This document shows, piece after piece, positions 39,514-47,141 of a stretch of 64,000 nt of DNA (the stretch's first letter is position 1; each line of letters begins with the position of its first letter). The position numbers and the translations under genes are program-made. The stretch covers positions 78,457 through 142,456 of the forward strand of contig NZ_CANMWS010000016.1 in the NCBI RefSeq assembly GCF_947501665.1, in the 5' to 3' direction. This DNA is from an uncultured Shewanella sp. Its GTDB lineage: Bacteria > Pseudomonadota > Gammaproteobacteria > Enterobacterales > Shewanellaceae. The notes under the pieces are model-generated. The model worked only from the letters and a program-made list of their open reading frames with translations. It was not told where the DNA came from and did not search any database.

Positions 39514-39819
39514 ATGACGATCCCCATAACTTTAATCATAATACCTTCAATTATTGCCTTACTACCTGCCTTGATAATTGTCATTAAATGCAAACGGTCA
39601 ATATGTAAAGCTAAAAAGGGAATGGCTGTAATTTTATTAAGCATCCTTTTACTGTTAATTTCTTATTACAATATTTGGAGTTTAATATATGGCCCTATGT
39701 CGCTAGAGGATTGGGGGCCTGGAATTGTATATGCTGGAGCTATAATTATATTTCAAATTCTCCCGCTAATTATTACTATTCCAGCCGCATACTGGGCGGT
39801 AAGATGTACAAAAATATAA
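39514..39819 (+). CDS. Small three-helix membrane protein, cassette gene
   Basis: A 101-residue hydrophobic protein with helices at ~3-23, ~36-57 and ~71-95, separated by basic KCKRSICKAKK and an acidic SLEDWGPG loop. AGGG lies five bases upstream of the ATG. The family is not recognised. It ends within the left box of an attC, typical of compact cassettes. Role unknown. Confidence 0.65.
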   Translation: MTIPITLIIIPSIIALLPALIIVIKCKRSICKAKKGMAVILLSILLLLISYYNIWSLIYGPMSLEDWGPGIVYAGAIIIFQILPLIITIPAAYWAVRCTKI

Positions 39820-39887
39820 CAAAGCCAGCGAGTATCGCCAGTAAGGAGGCTGGATTTGTTTCACTAGCCTCTGCTGGCAGGTTTTAG
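39814..39887 (+). repeat. attC site 5, array 1
   Basis: Left ATATAACAAAGCCAGCGAG pairs with right CTCTGCTGGCAGGTT, a clean 12-13 base arm pairing. The right box GTTTTAG is degenerate, so recombination proficiency is doubtful. Confidence 0.6.
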
Positions 39888-39907
39888 TAGTGATTAAGTA
39901 TTGATTA

Positions 39908-40066
39908 ATGAAAATTACTGAAATATTGGAAGAGTTAAAGCAAGTTGATATAACCCTTCCAATGAAATGTCACATCACTACTGACAACATAGACTCAAAT
40001 ATATATGTTGTTTTCCTGGTTAGACCATCTTTTTCCAGGGTGACTCTGGGGGATAGAGAGCAATAA
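39908..40066 (+). CDS. Short hypothetical peptide in degenerate cassette
   Basis: A 52-codon frame from ATG 39908 to TAA 40066 beginning MKITEILEELKQVDI. The amphipathic N-terminus looks protein-like, but no ribosome site is present and the rest may be truncated. It is followed by GACACCCA and AT-rich sequence up to the next attC. It could be the 5' remnant of a longer cassette gene. Confidence 0.3.
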   Translation: MKITEILEELKQVDITLPMKCHITTDNIDSNIYVVFLVRPSFSRVTLGDREQ

Positions 40067-40307
40067 TCGAGACACCCAAAGTTACCCTATAAAATAAGTT
40101 ATTAAAAAATAAAATAAAATAAAAAAACAGTATTGTAGGTTGATAGTATATTGAAAGTAAAGGGAGTGGCAAAATGGAGGGTATAGAGGCTGAGTACAAT
40201 AATCCCTTACTGTTGAGAAGCTGACTATTATTTATTTTTTTATTTCAGTATGAGCTGAGTATTTAGTGGGTGTTTCGCGTGTTTTGTTAATTTAATGTAT
40301 ATTATTT
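40067..40307. other. Gene-free part of cassette 6
   Basis: About 240 AT-rich bases with no supported frame. It begins with GAGACACCC (40069-40077), a motif shared with 38714-38721 and with the region before the transposase gene at the window end. Confidence 0.4.
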
Positions 40308-40396
40308 ATTTACAATAATGAATATGAAATGTATCCTATATTCATAAAGTTAATCATATTTGGGATATTCTGCTGCTGTTGAATAAGTTGTTAGGT
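40308..40396 (+). repeat. attC-like site 6, array 1 (long form)
   Basis: Right box GTTAGGT (40390-40396) fits GTTRRRY. The segment CTGCTGCTGTTGAATAAG before it is identical to that of the non-coding cassette attC at 61761-61873, and the left part TTTACAATAATG...GTATCC parallels 38847 onward. Confidence 0.55.
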
Positions 40397-40448
40397 TTTA
40401 GTCAGCCTTTTGAGCGACATAAATTTATTATTTCGATTTGGATATAAA

Positions 40449-40850
40449 ATGAAAAAAATAATCTCACTTCTTTTGTGTATTTCTCTTTGTTCTTGCGCAT
40501 ACAATTATAGAGTTGGTGTTCCGCTTTCAGCGTCTAATGAAGAGGTCTCTGTTTTAGAAGCATCTTTCAATTTTGATATTGAGTGGATAGATGAAATACC
40601 TTTTAAAGAAAAATTAAATATATCTGCAATAGGAACAAATACAATAGTCCTATCACCAGGGGAACACACTATTTTATTTAAATACTGCCAATGCAGTATG
40701 AATCAGTCTTTATATCTTGAAGAACCTGTATTAATGAAATTTACAGCTGAAGCGGGGAAAAAATACGAGCTTAAAGAAACAAAGGAGTCTACAGGTTTCT
40801 TTTCAGCGCCTAAGATTTCATTTGAGATTTCTGAAGTATCTAATACCTAA
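40449..40850 (+). CDS. Lipoprotein of unknown function, cassette gene
   Basis: A 133-residue protein with a lipoprotein signal: MKKIISLLLCISLCSC, lipobox LCSC, lipidated Cys at 16. The mature part is beta-rich with a Cys pair (YCQCSM). ATG 40449 is preferred over the in-frame ATG 40410 because the signal peptide starts there. Family not recognised. Lipoprotein genes recur in both arrays, suggesting a common selective theme such as surface modification. Confidence 0.7.
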   Translation: MKKIISLLLCISLCSCAYNYRVGVPLSASNEEVSVLEASFNFDIEWIDEIPFKEKLNISAIGTNTIVLSPGEHTILFKYCQCSMNQSLYLEEPVLMKFTAEAGKKYELKETKESTGFFSAPKISFEISEVSNT

Positions 40851-40922
40851 TTAAGCTTCAAAATATAAGTTTCTCTGAGATTAATTAATGAGCTTAATAA
40901 TCACTATATTGCGGCGTTATGG
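40844..40922 (+). repeat. attC-like site 7, array 1
   Basis: Starts at the preceding stop (ACCTAAT) and ends in GCGTTATGG. Arm pairing is weak (ATTAAGC / AGCTTAAT); accepted mainly from position between two cassette genes. Confidence 0.4.
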
Positions 40923-40938
40923 AGTCAAAGGATTATAG

Positions 40939-41376
40939 ATGATCAAACGAATCATATTTTTATTTGCAGTGCTCACTTGTATAGGAGGCTGTGCCGTTAG
41001 CAATACGAAGAGTAATGAGACAGAAGGCGTTGGAGAGATTTTTATTGTTCCTGAAATGGGTACGTATGCTGTTATTACGAGTGTTGATGCTGGGATAAAC
41101 AGTGTTGTGCAAGCCTCAGAAGGTAAAAAGGGAATATCTTTCAATCTATCAACAATGGGCGAAACGGGAATGATGCTATCCGTGAAAAGCTCCCTGCAAT
41201 TTGCAGTAAAATATGACATTGAAATGATAGATAGAAATGGTAAAAGGTATTATACAAGTAGTTGTCCACTAATGCCTGAAAGTGGTGTGTTTGAAAGTTG
41301 GGGGCACTTCATTTCAAAGCTAAGGATTTTCAATTTCCGAGAAATAGACATCACAGATACTATGGCTTGCGAGTAA
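40939..41376 (+). CDS. Lipoprotein of unknown function, cassette gene
   Basis: A 145-residue lipoprotein: MIKRIIFLFAVLTCIGGC, lipobox IGGC, lipidated Cys18. The mature part is beta-rich, ending CPLMPESGVFESWGHF and a terminal Cys pair region. AAGGATTATAG precedes the ATG. Not recognised. Together with the preceding gene it makes two consecutive lipoprotein cassettes. Confidence 0.75.
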   Translation: MIKRIIFLFAVLTCIGGCAVSNTKSNETEGVGEIFIVPEMGTYAVITSVDAGINSVVQASEGKKGISFNLSTMGETGMMLSVKSSLQFAVKYDIEMIDRNGKRYYTSSCPLMPESGVFESWGHFISKLRIFNFREIDITDTMACE

Positions 41377-41378
41377 AT

Positions 41379-41462
41379 GTATAACAAGTTTATGTTGTCG
41401 CCACTGCGTGGCTGGGATGCCTTACGCTATGCTTTAGCGCCCCCCAAATAAAGGCGTTAAGT
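41379..41462 (+). repeat. attC site 8, array 1
   Basis: Left GTATAACAAG (41379-41388), conserved TGTTGTCG, long loop, right GGCGTTAAGT with box GTTAAGT (41456-41462) matching GTTRRRY. One of the clearest sites in this array. Confidence 0.8.
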
Positions 41463-41477
41463 TTATGGGTGATTTTA

Positions 41478-41939
41478 ATGATTATTAGGGAAATGGAAGA
41501 GAAGGATCTTGATGCTGTAAGTGCAATCTGTATGCATTCATTTTTGGCATCTGTTGCAGACACATTGTCTGATGAAGGGGTGTTAACTTTCACTAATATT
41601 GCTACAAGTAATGCTTTTTTTGACAGGATGAAAGGGGACAACTTGATGCTTGTTGCTGAAAAAGGTGAAAAAATTGAAGGCGTAATTGAACTCAAAGAAG
41701 GTCGTCATATTGCAATGCTTTTTATTAGTCCTAAGCATCAGAAGGAAGGTATTGGTAGGAAACTGCTTTCATCAGTAATGCATTATGCGAAGGTAAAAAC
41801 AGTCACTGTCAGTGCATCCCTGTCTTCAGTTCCCGTTTATGAGAAATACGGATTTCAGTGCAAAGGCGATGCCAGTGAGTCTGCAGGCCTCGCTTATCAA
41901 CCTATGGAAATGAAACTTAAGCAAGGGACAAACTTGTGA
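41478..41939 (+). CDS. GNAT family N-acetyltransferase, cassette gene
   Basis: A 153-residue GNAT protein. N-terminal MIIREMEEKDLDAVSAIC is the usual first strand and helix; the acetyl-CoA motif A is HIAMLFISPKHQKEGIGRKLL (Q/R-x-x-G-x-G/A), and the C-terminal SSVPVYEKYGFQ is motif B. ATG 41478 is preferred, GTG 41469 possible. The substrate is unknown; GNAT genes are common in integron cassettes and include aminoglycoside acetyltransferases, but nothing indicates antibiotic specificity. Confidence 0.88.
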   Translation: MIIREMEEKDLDAVSAICMHSFLASVADTLSDEGVLTFTNIATSNAFFDRMKGDNLMLVAEKGEKIEGVIELKEGRHIAMLFISPKHQKEGIGRKLLSSVMHYAKVKTVTVSASLSSVPVYEKYGFQCKGDASESAGLAYQPMEMKLKQGTNL

Positions 41940-42015
41940 TTGCGCCATGAGTTGTTAAGTGAATACTGCTGCATATGGAAGGATTATAATGATGGTGTTA
42001 ATCATCCTGCTGACA
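41931..42015 (+). repeat. Degenerate attC-like end of array 1
   Basis: Contains GTTAAGT (41954-41960, matching GTTRRRY) and AATACTGCTGC, related to the long-form attC arms, plus an AGGATTA ... TAATCATCCT hairpin. No proper left box; probably a decayed terminal site. Confidence 0.35.
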
Positions 42016-42052
42016 AAACCTAACTAACATATTCAATGATATTGCCCTTGAG

Positions 42053-42174
42053 CCAAGACATTGGTTTCTCAGCTAAGGTATTTTGTCTTGGTAAGTTGAT
42101 GGTCAACTTACTTGATTTTGGCCTCTTTGTTTGATGCTAACTGACACACTTTTTAAATGGCAATGTGTTAGTTA
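42053..42174. other. Three consecutive stem-loops
   Basis: CCAAGACA/TGTCTTGG (42053-42060 and 42084-42091), TAAGTTGA/TCAACTTA (42092-42110, loop TGG) and TAACTGACACA/TGTGTTAGTTA (42138-42148 and 42164-42174, one G-T pair) follow one another in 122 bases with no gene. Could be a structured RNA, a small mobile-element remnant or decayed cassette sites. Confidence 0.6.
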
Positions 42175-42228
42175 ATAGTGTGATACAACAATATCGACAA
42201 AAAATAATAGCATCACATTCATCCATGT

Positions 42229-42492
42229 TTAAACAGTAGCCCTAAAACCTGCAGGGGTTCTTAGTATAGCGTTAAGTGTATTGCTAAGAAGATCATCAGT
42301 GTCCATGTACTGCTGGCTACTTGTTTTTGAAATCATTCCCGGTTGATGAGAGGCGATATAATCTACCCTTATCTGCTGTGTTTTCTCTATGATGCTTCTA
42401 ACATGAACTCGGCCTGCGACATCTTCTTTGGTATAGGAATAACCTAACCACTCTAGATTAATGATTAACAAGGTAAGAGTATCAATGACCAT
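42229..42492 (-). CDS. Small hypothetical protein, possibly a YajG-type fragment
   Basis: An 87-codon frame. The segments VIDTLTLLIINLEWLGYSY and DTDDLLSNTLNAILRTP faintly resemble the C-terminal half of YajG-family lipoproteins (strand then final helix ending in L-x-x-L-N-x-L-L). It has no signal peptide, so if the match is right it is a 5'-truncated remnant between the array and the broken zinc-ribbon gene. Could also be a chance frame. Confidence 0.35.
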   Translation of the reverse strand: MVIDTLTLLIINLEWLGYSYTKEDVAGRVHVRSIIEKTQQIRVDYIASHQPGMISKTSSQQYMDTDDLLSNTLNAILRTPAGFRATV

Positions 42493-42622
42493 GGCTATCG
42501 GCTGTCTTGAAGGAGTCAGTTTATGTCATTGAGGCGTTGTTGAAGAGGCTTTATTCTCTATAGAATGTCATGTTACTATTTGAAAATAATTATAATAATG
42601 AAAAAAGAATAAGGATATCAAG

Positions 42623-43129
42623 ATGCAATGCCCAAGAACTCATACAGAGCTGAGTCAAGTTAATGTTGGTGGAATTAATATTGACTACTCAACGCACTGT
42701 GGTGGTGTGTTTTTTGATCATAATGAATAACAGCATTTTGATGAGGCCCATGAACGTCGAGGTGAAGTGCTGGTGGCGCACTTACAGGCTTTTTATAACT
42801 CGAATATTGATGTAACCCCGCGTATTAGCTGTCCAAAATGTGCCGATATTGTCATGGCTCGACATTTCTATAGCCCTAAAAATCAAATAGAAATTGATAG
42901 TTGCCCCGGCTGCGGGGGGATTTGGCTCGATTATGGTGAGCTGCAAAAGATCAGACAACTTTTTCCCACTCAGGCCCATAGAGCTCAAGCCGCTCAAGAT
43001 TTTAATCAGGCTTTTTCTCAACGTCCTGAATACCGTGCTCACATCGGTCAAATTGACCATAAACAGGCCATCGGTGGGCGGTTAAGGCAGTTTAATGAAT
43101 GTCAGTCATTATTAGATTTTCTGGTTTAG
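42623..43129 (+). pseudogene. TFIIB-type zinc-ribbon protein gene broken by one stop codon
   Basis: From ATG 42623 the frame encodes a zf-TFIIB protein: ribbon 1 CPRTHTEL...THCGGVFFD, then TAA at 42728-42730, then without frame change QHFDEAHERRGEVLV and ribbon 2 ISCPKCAD...CPGCGGIWLDYGEL. The intact family has NELxxFD across this point, so one base (TTA to TAA) explains the break. One ribbon 1 Cys is also replaced by Ser, suggesting relaxed selection. AAGGATATC precedes the ATG. A restart at 42767 could give only ribbon 2. Confidence 0.8.
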
Positions 43130-43410
43130 GTAAGGTCATTAATTATTCTTGCACCAATAGCCTCTTCATCATTGTTGAGCCAATGGCGTTGATTATTTCA
43201 CTATGCTAACGTGATATTTTATTACGTTACATAACGGTGTTTCCCTTTTTTGATAGGTGTGAGCAAAAGAGAGCCTGTAATAAGGCTCACTTTAGTGTCG
43301 CCTCATCTTATAAGGTATTATCTTTATTTATCATTTTCTCTTCCTATCCTTTATTTACTTCTATACTTGGTAGCGATGGTTATTAATCAACCTATTGGGA
43401 AGGCATGCCT

Positions 43411-44790
43411 ATGGATTGGATGGAAATACTCTCGCGTACTCAATTTGCTTTCACTGTTAGTTTTCACATACTTTTTCCTGCTTTTAGTATTGGGTTGTCG
43501 ACTTTCTTGATGATCTTTGAAGCGACTTGGTTGATCACAAAAAATGATAAATACCTTGCTATAGTCAAATTTTGGACAAAAGTGTTTGCGTTAACGTTTG
43601 GTATGGGAGTGGTGTCTGGCATCGTCATGGAGTTTCAATTTGGTACGAATTGGTCAGGGTTTGCTGAGCAAGTTGGACCTGTGCTGGGGGCATTATTCAC
43701 ATATGAAGTGTTAACGGCATTCTTTATTGAAGCAGGAGCCCTAGGCATTATGATCTTTGGCTGGGGGAGAGTCAGTAAATCATTGCATTTTTTTTCTAAC
43801 CTCGTCATTTTCTTAGGGGTCACGATATCCGCTTTTTGGATTTTATCGGCTAATTCATGGATGCAAATCCCACATGGCGTGATTTACAGTGAGGGGAAAT
43901 TTATTATTACCAGTTGGTTTGACGTTATTTTTAACCCTTCTGTTATTCCTAGGTATATTCACATGTTAATTGCAGCGTACTTAAGTACGTCATTTGTAAT
44001 ACTAGGCGTGAGTGCCTATTACTTGATTAACAACAAAAACCATGATTTTTCTATTCCTTGTATTCGGTTTTCTGTGGTGAGTATTTTACTGCTCAGTACT
44101 GCACAGTTTTTTGTGGGGGATGACGTGGGCATTAAAGTGCATGAGCATCAACCTATTAAAACTGCGGCGATTGAAGCGGTTTGGAATACACAAAAAGGTG
44201 CCCCTTTGGTGTTATTTGCTTATCCAGATGAAGAGGCTGAAGAAAATCGCTTTGCGATTGAAATACCTAAATTAGCCTCATTAATCAATACCCATGAATG
44301 GGAGGGTGAGCTGATTGGATTAAAGAGTGTTGACAAAAAAGACAGGCCTTTAGTCGCGGTTGTTTTTTATAGTTTTAGGGTGATGGTAGGAATAGGCTTA
44401 TTAATGCTGTTAATGGGGATCATTGGTACGTTTTTACTTGTTAGCAATCGACTTCATGTTGCAAAAACCTTTTTACGAGTTGGCGTACTTTGTTCGCCTA
44501 TTGGCTTTATTGCCATAATCGCCGGCTGGTTTACGGCTGAATTCGGGCGTCAGCCTTGGGTTGTATACAATCTTATTCGCACAGAGAATGTGGTGAGTGA
44601 TTTGACTGTGCTTCAGGTGAGTATTTCATTGGCATTGATTATTGTGATTTATTTTATTGTTTTTGGCTTTTTTTACTTTCGATATTTTAGCCGAATTATA
44701 CAGCAGGGTCCGTTTACTGCCGGAACCGAAAGAATGCCTTATGCGTATTTTCAATCTGTTGAAGAAAATATTTCTAAAAAGGATGAATGA
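43411..44790 (+). CDS. cydA: Cytochrome bd-type quinol oxidase subunit I, CIO-like
   Basis: A 459-residue polytopic membrane protein. Conserved CydA features include RTQFAFTVSFHILFP (heme b595 His), GVVSGIVMEFQFGTNW and WFTAEFGRQPW near the C-terminus. The Q-loop is short, as in cyanide-insensitive oxidases (CIO-type) rather than E. coli cydA. Quinol oxidation reduces O2 to water without proton pumping. ATG 43411 has GGGAAGG seven bases upstream; ATG 43405 is an alternative. The TGA is one base before cydB. No small cydX subunit gene was found. Confidence 0.93.
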   Translation: MDWMEILSRTQFAFTVSFHILFPAFSIGLSTFLMIFEATWLITKNDKYLAIVKFWTKVFALTFGMGVVSGIVMEFQFGTNWSGFAEQVGPVLGALFTYEVLTAFFIEAGALGIMIFGWGRVSKSLHFFSNLVIFLGVTISAFWILSANSWMQIPHGVIYSEGKFIITSWFDVIFNPSVIPRYIHMLIAAYLSTSFVILGVSAYYLINNKNHDFSIPCIRFSVVSILLLSTAQFFVGDDVGIKVHEHQPIKTAAIEAVWNTQKGAPLVLFAYPDEEAEENRFAIEIPKLASLINTHEWEGELIGLKSVDKKDRPLVAVVFYSFRVMVGIGLLMLLMGIIGTFLLVSNRLHVAKTFLRVGVLCSPIGFIAIIAGWFTAEFGRQPWVVYNLIRTENVVSDLTVLQVSISLALIIVIYFIVFGFFYFRYFSRIIQQGPFTAGTERMPYAYFQSVEENISKKDE

Positions 44791-44791
44791 T

Positions 44792-45754
44792 ATGGATTAT
44801 CTGGGTTTAAGTTGGCTATTGATTATTGGTTTTGGATTATTGATGTACGTTATTCTTGATGGGTTTACGTTAGGAGTCGGAGTGTTATTTCCTTTTTTTA
44901 ATCCAGAACAAAAAGATATTGCAATTAGTGTCTTGTTACCCACATGGGACGGTAATCAAACCTGGTTGGTGTTTTCGTTAGCGGCATTTTATGGCATGTT
45001 TCCTATTGGTTTTGCATTTCTTTTTCCTAAAATTTACCTTCCCGCGATTATTTTGGCTTTAATGTTGTTATTTAGAGGGATTTGCTTTGAATTTAGGCTT
45101 AAATCTCAGCAGGGTGTTCGTAATTGGGACCGTCTCTTTTTTATGTCTTCATTAATGATAGCGTTAATACATGGTTATTTAGTGGGGCAATTGGTGGTGG
45201 GGTATGCCAATGCGCATTATTTGGATGGATTAGTATTCAAGGCTACAACGGCCATCACTCTCGCAATAGGCTATATGTTGTTAGGTGCTTGTCGATTAAT
45301 TTTAAAAACCGAAGGGGAGTTATTGAAAAAATCTCAAGATCTGGCCATGATATTTGCCGTCATGTTATTAGTCATGATGCTAGTATTAGGTTTGCAAACA
45401 GAGCTTCATAAAAGTGTGGCATTATTATCAGTCAAAATGATCTTACTGATCCTATTGCTATCATTGACACTGGTTAATTTTATTATCTTGTTTTTTATTA
45501 TTAAAGGGCCTCGGCATTATTTACCTTATTTATTCAGCGTCATTATCTTTATACTGACTTATATCAGTATGTTTATTTATATTTTCCCGTATATTGTGCC
45601 TTACGAGTTGACTTACGAACAAGCCAAGGCATCAGATATGACCTTGTCTTTCACCCTTATTCCTGCTGCATTCATGATCCCCTTATTGCTCATTTATACG
45701 AGTTATGCCTATTATATTTTTAGAGGAAAAACAAAAGAAAAATTAAAGTATTAA
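44792..45754 (+). CDS. cydB: Cytochrome bd-type quinol oxidase subunit II, CIO-like
   Basis: A 320-residue partner of CydA with eight to nine helices. The N-terminus MDYLGLSWLLIIGFGLLMYVILDGFTLGVGVLFPF is typical, although the usual DGFDLG is DGFTLG here. LPTWDGNQTWLVF and RGICFEFRLKS are conserved. ATG 44792 has AAGGATGA upstream; the frame extends further but that part overlaps cydA. Co-transcribed with cydA. Confidence 0.92.
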   Translation: MDYLGLSWLLIIGFGLLMYVILDGFTLGVGVLFPFFNPEQKDIAISVLLPTWDGNQTWLVFSLAAFYGMFPIGFAFLFPKIYLPAIILALMLLFRGICFEFRLKSQQGVRNWDRLFFMSSLMIALIHGYLVGQLVVGYANAHYLDGLVFKATTAITLAIGYMLLGACRLILKTEGELLKKSQDLAMIFAVMLLVMMLVLGLQTELHKSVALLSVKMILLILLLSLTLVNFIILFFIIKGPRHYLPYLFSVIIFILTYISMFIYIFPYIVPYELTYEQAKASDMTLSFTLIPAAFMIPLLLIYTSYAYYIFRGKTKEKLKY

Positions 45755-45816
45755 ATCTATATGTCTGATACTTGAAGATACAGAACTCACCGGAATGAAA
45801 AGATATTGGAGGCTAT

Positions 45817-46221
45817 ATGGAACAACAAAAACCCTATTGCGCTATTGCTAATCGTTTGTATGATGCTTTTTTGGCCGGAGATATTGAAGGTATTTTTATC
45901 CTGTTACATCCTGATATTGTTTGGGAGTTGGTGGGCTCTGATGAGGTGCCGCACTTTGGTCGATATCAAGGTGTTGAAGCAGTCAGAGCGTTTTTTGACA
46001 CTATAGGCCGAATTAATCGTGTTAAGGCATTTGAGGTGTTGAGTTTAACGGAGACTGAAAAGGGGGCGTATGCTGAGTGTCGAGAACAAGGTCATTTTCA
46101 AGATCACCCTAAAGAATTTGATTTACGATCTTGTCAAATTTTAGAAATACAGGCGGGCTTAATTACACGCTTTACGATTTACCAAGATACATCACAAATG
46201 GTCGATGCTTGGCGTTCTTAA
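45817..46221 (+). CDS. SnoaL-like (NTF2-fold) protein
   Basis: A 134-residue NTF2-fold protein: helix ANRLYDAFLAGDIEGIFILLHPDIVWEL, GVEAVRAFFDTIG and strands ending FTIYQDTSQMVDAW. GGAGG precedes the ATG. This family includes ketosteroid isomerase-like and ester-binding proteins of unknown substrate. It follows cydB by 62 bases, so it may share its transcript. Confidence 0.85.
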   Translation: MEQQKPYCAIANRLYDAFLAGDIEGIFILLHPDIVWELVGSDEVPHFGRYQGVEAVRAFFDTIGRINRVKAFEVLSLTETEKGAYAECREQGHFQDHPKEFDLRSCQILEIQAGLITRFTIYQDTSQMVDAWRS

Positions 46222-46289
46222 TGGATGAGAATGAAAAGTGTGTGCCTAATAGGCTAATGCCGCCTCAGTGATAATGAAGCGGCCACATG

Positions 46290-46679
46290 TTATTCGGTTT
46301 TCTTTTTCTTTTTCTTTTTCTTTTTAAGGCCTAACCCTAACTCTCTTCCTCGCATTCTTGCGTAAAAAGGGAAGCCGATTAATAGGGCACTGATGAGTAA
46401 GACTTCACCTAATGCAAAGATGAATTGATCTTGTGTGACGTAGACTAGTGTGAGTCCGTGCAGCATATACAGGCATAAAATAAAGCTGCCCCAAGCGTAC
46501 GTATAAGGATTGCCCGTTAAAACGCCTTTAAGGGGGAAGAGTAGGGGGATAATCCACAATAAACTGAACAGTAGAGAGTACTCGCCACTGATCCCTTGAT
46601 GAATAAACTGCGCACTTAAAAGCACTAATAGCAAACAATAGCCTGCGCGGCACAGTATAAAAAGGGTTTGGGTATTCAT
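46290..46679 (-). CDS. DUF2069 membrane protein with poly-lysine tail
   Basis: A 129-residue membrane protein of the DUF2069 family: four hydrophobic helices (~7-25, ~33-53, ~60-80, ~87-104). The C-terminus is GLGLKKKKKKKKKTE, encoded by four to five copies of a hexamer AAAAAG, so changes in copy number add or remove Lys pairs without frameshift. The gene starts 2 bases after arsC and is co-transcribed. Confidence 0.85.
   Translation of the reverse strand: MNTQTLFILCRAGYCLLLVLLSAQFIHQGISGEYSLLFSLLWIIPLLFPLKGVLTGNPYTYAWGSFILCLYMLHGLTLVYVTQDQFIFALGEVLLISALLIGFPFYARMRGRELGLGLKKKKKKKKKTE
46298..46325. repeat. Hexamer tandem repeat encoding poly-lysine
   Basis: Four full copies of CTTTTT (plus partial) at the 3' end of the DUF2069 gene, giving nine consecutive lysines on the minus strand. 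Six bases equal two codons, so slippage preserves frame. Confidence 0.85.
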
Positions 46680-46681
46680 TA

Positions 46682-47044
46682 TTACTTATCCTGATCCAGC
46701 AAGGTTAAGACATTTTCGGGAGGGCGGCCAATGGCGGCATGCTGATTGGTTAGCACAATAGGGCGTTCAATCAGTTTTGGGTTGGCCACCATTGCCTGAA
46801 TAAGTTCAGCTGTGCTGAGTGTGTCGTCTTGTAAATTAAGTGCTTTATATTCAGTTTCTTTTTTACGCATTAATTCCCTTGGCGTTAGCTTTAATAAATC
46901 AAGAATATGGCGTAAAGTCTGCTCGCTGGGGGGCGTTTTTAAATACTCGATAATGGTAATTTGACAGTCATTTTCTTCTAATAATGCTAAGGTTTGTCTG
47001 CTTTTTGAGCATCTTGGGTTATGGTATATGCTAACTTGTGTCAT
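46682..47044 (-). CDS. arsC: Arsenate reductase (glutaredoxin-type)
   Basis: A 120-residue protein with the ArsC thioredoxin-like fold: N-terminal HNPRCSKSRQTL contains the catalytic CxxS (Cys12), IEYLKTPP follows, and the segment RPIVLTNQHAAIGRPPENVL supplies the arsenate-binding Arg residues (RP...GRPPE). It reduces arsenate with glutathione/glutaredoxin. No arsenite pump is nearby, and in Shewanella-like genomes this is a chromosomal housekeeping gene. Paired with DUF2069. Confidence 0.95.
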   Translation of the reverse strand: MTQVSIYHNPRCSKSRQTLALLEENDCQITIIEYLKTPPSEQTLRHILDLLKLTPRELMRKKETEYKALNLQDDTLSTAELIQAMVANPKLIERPIVLTNQHAAIGRPPENVLTLLDQDK

Positions 47045-47141
47045 AACAAGGTTAATCCTATGGGTAATATTCGGCTTATGATACTGTAATTGGCCATATT
47101 GGCCAATTAAACTTAGTGCCTTTTTTATTTAAACGCTGAGA

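Noticed and set aside
43250..43510. 86-codon hydrophobic frame overlapping the start of cydA
   Set aside because: Different frame from cydA, mostly upstream AT-rich sequence; cydA start is well supported.
45124..45411. 95-codon frame inside cydB
   Set aside because: Shadow frame of a well-conserved membrane protein.
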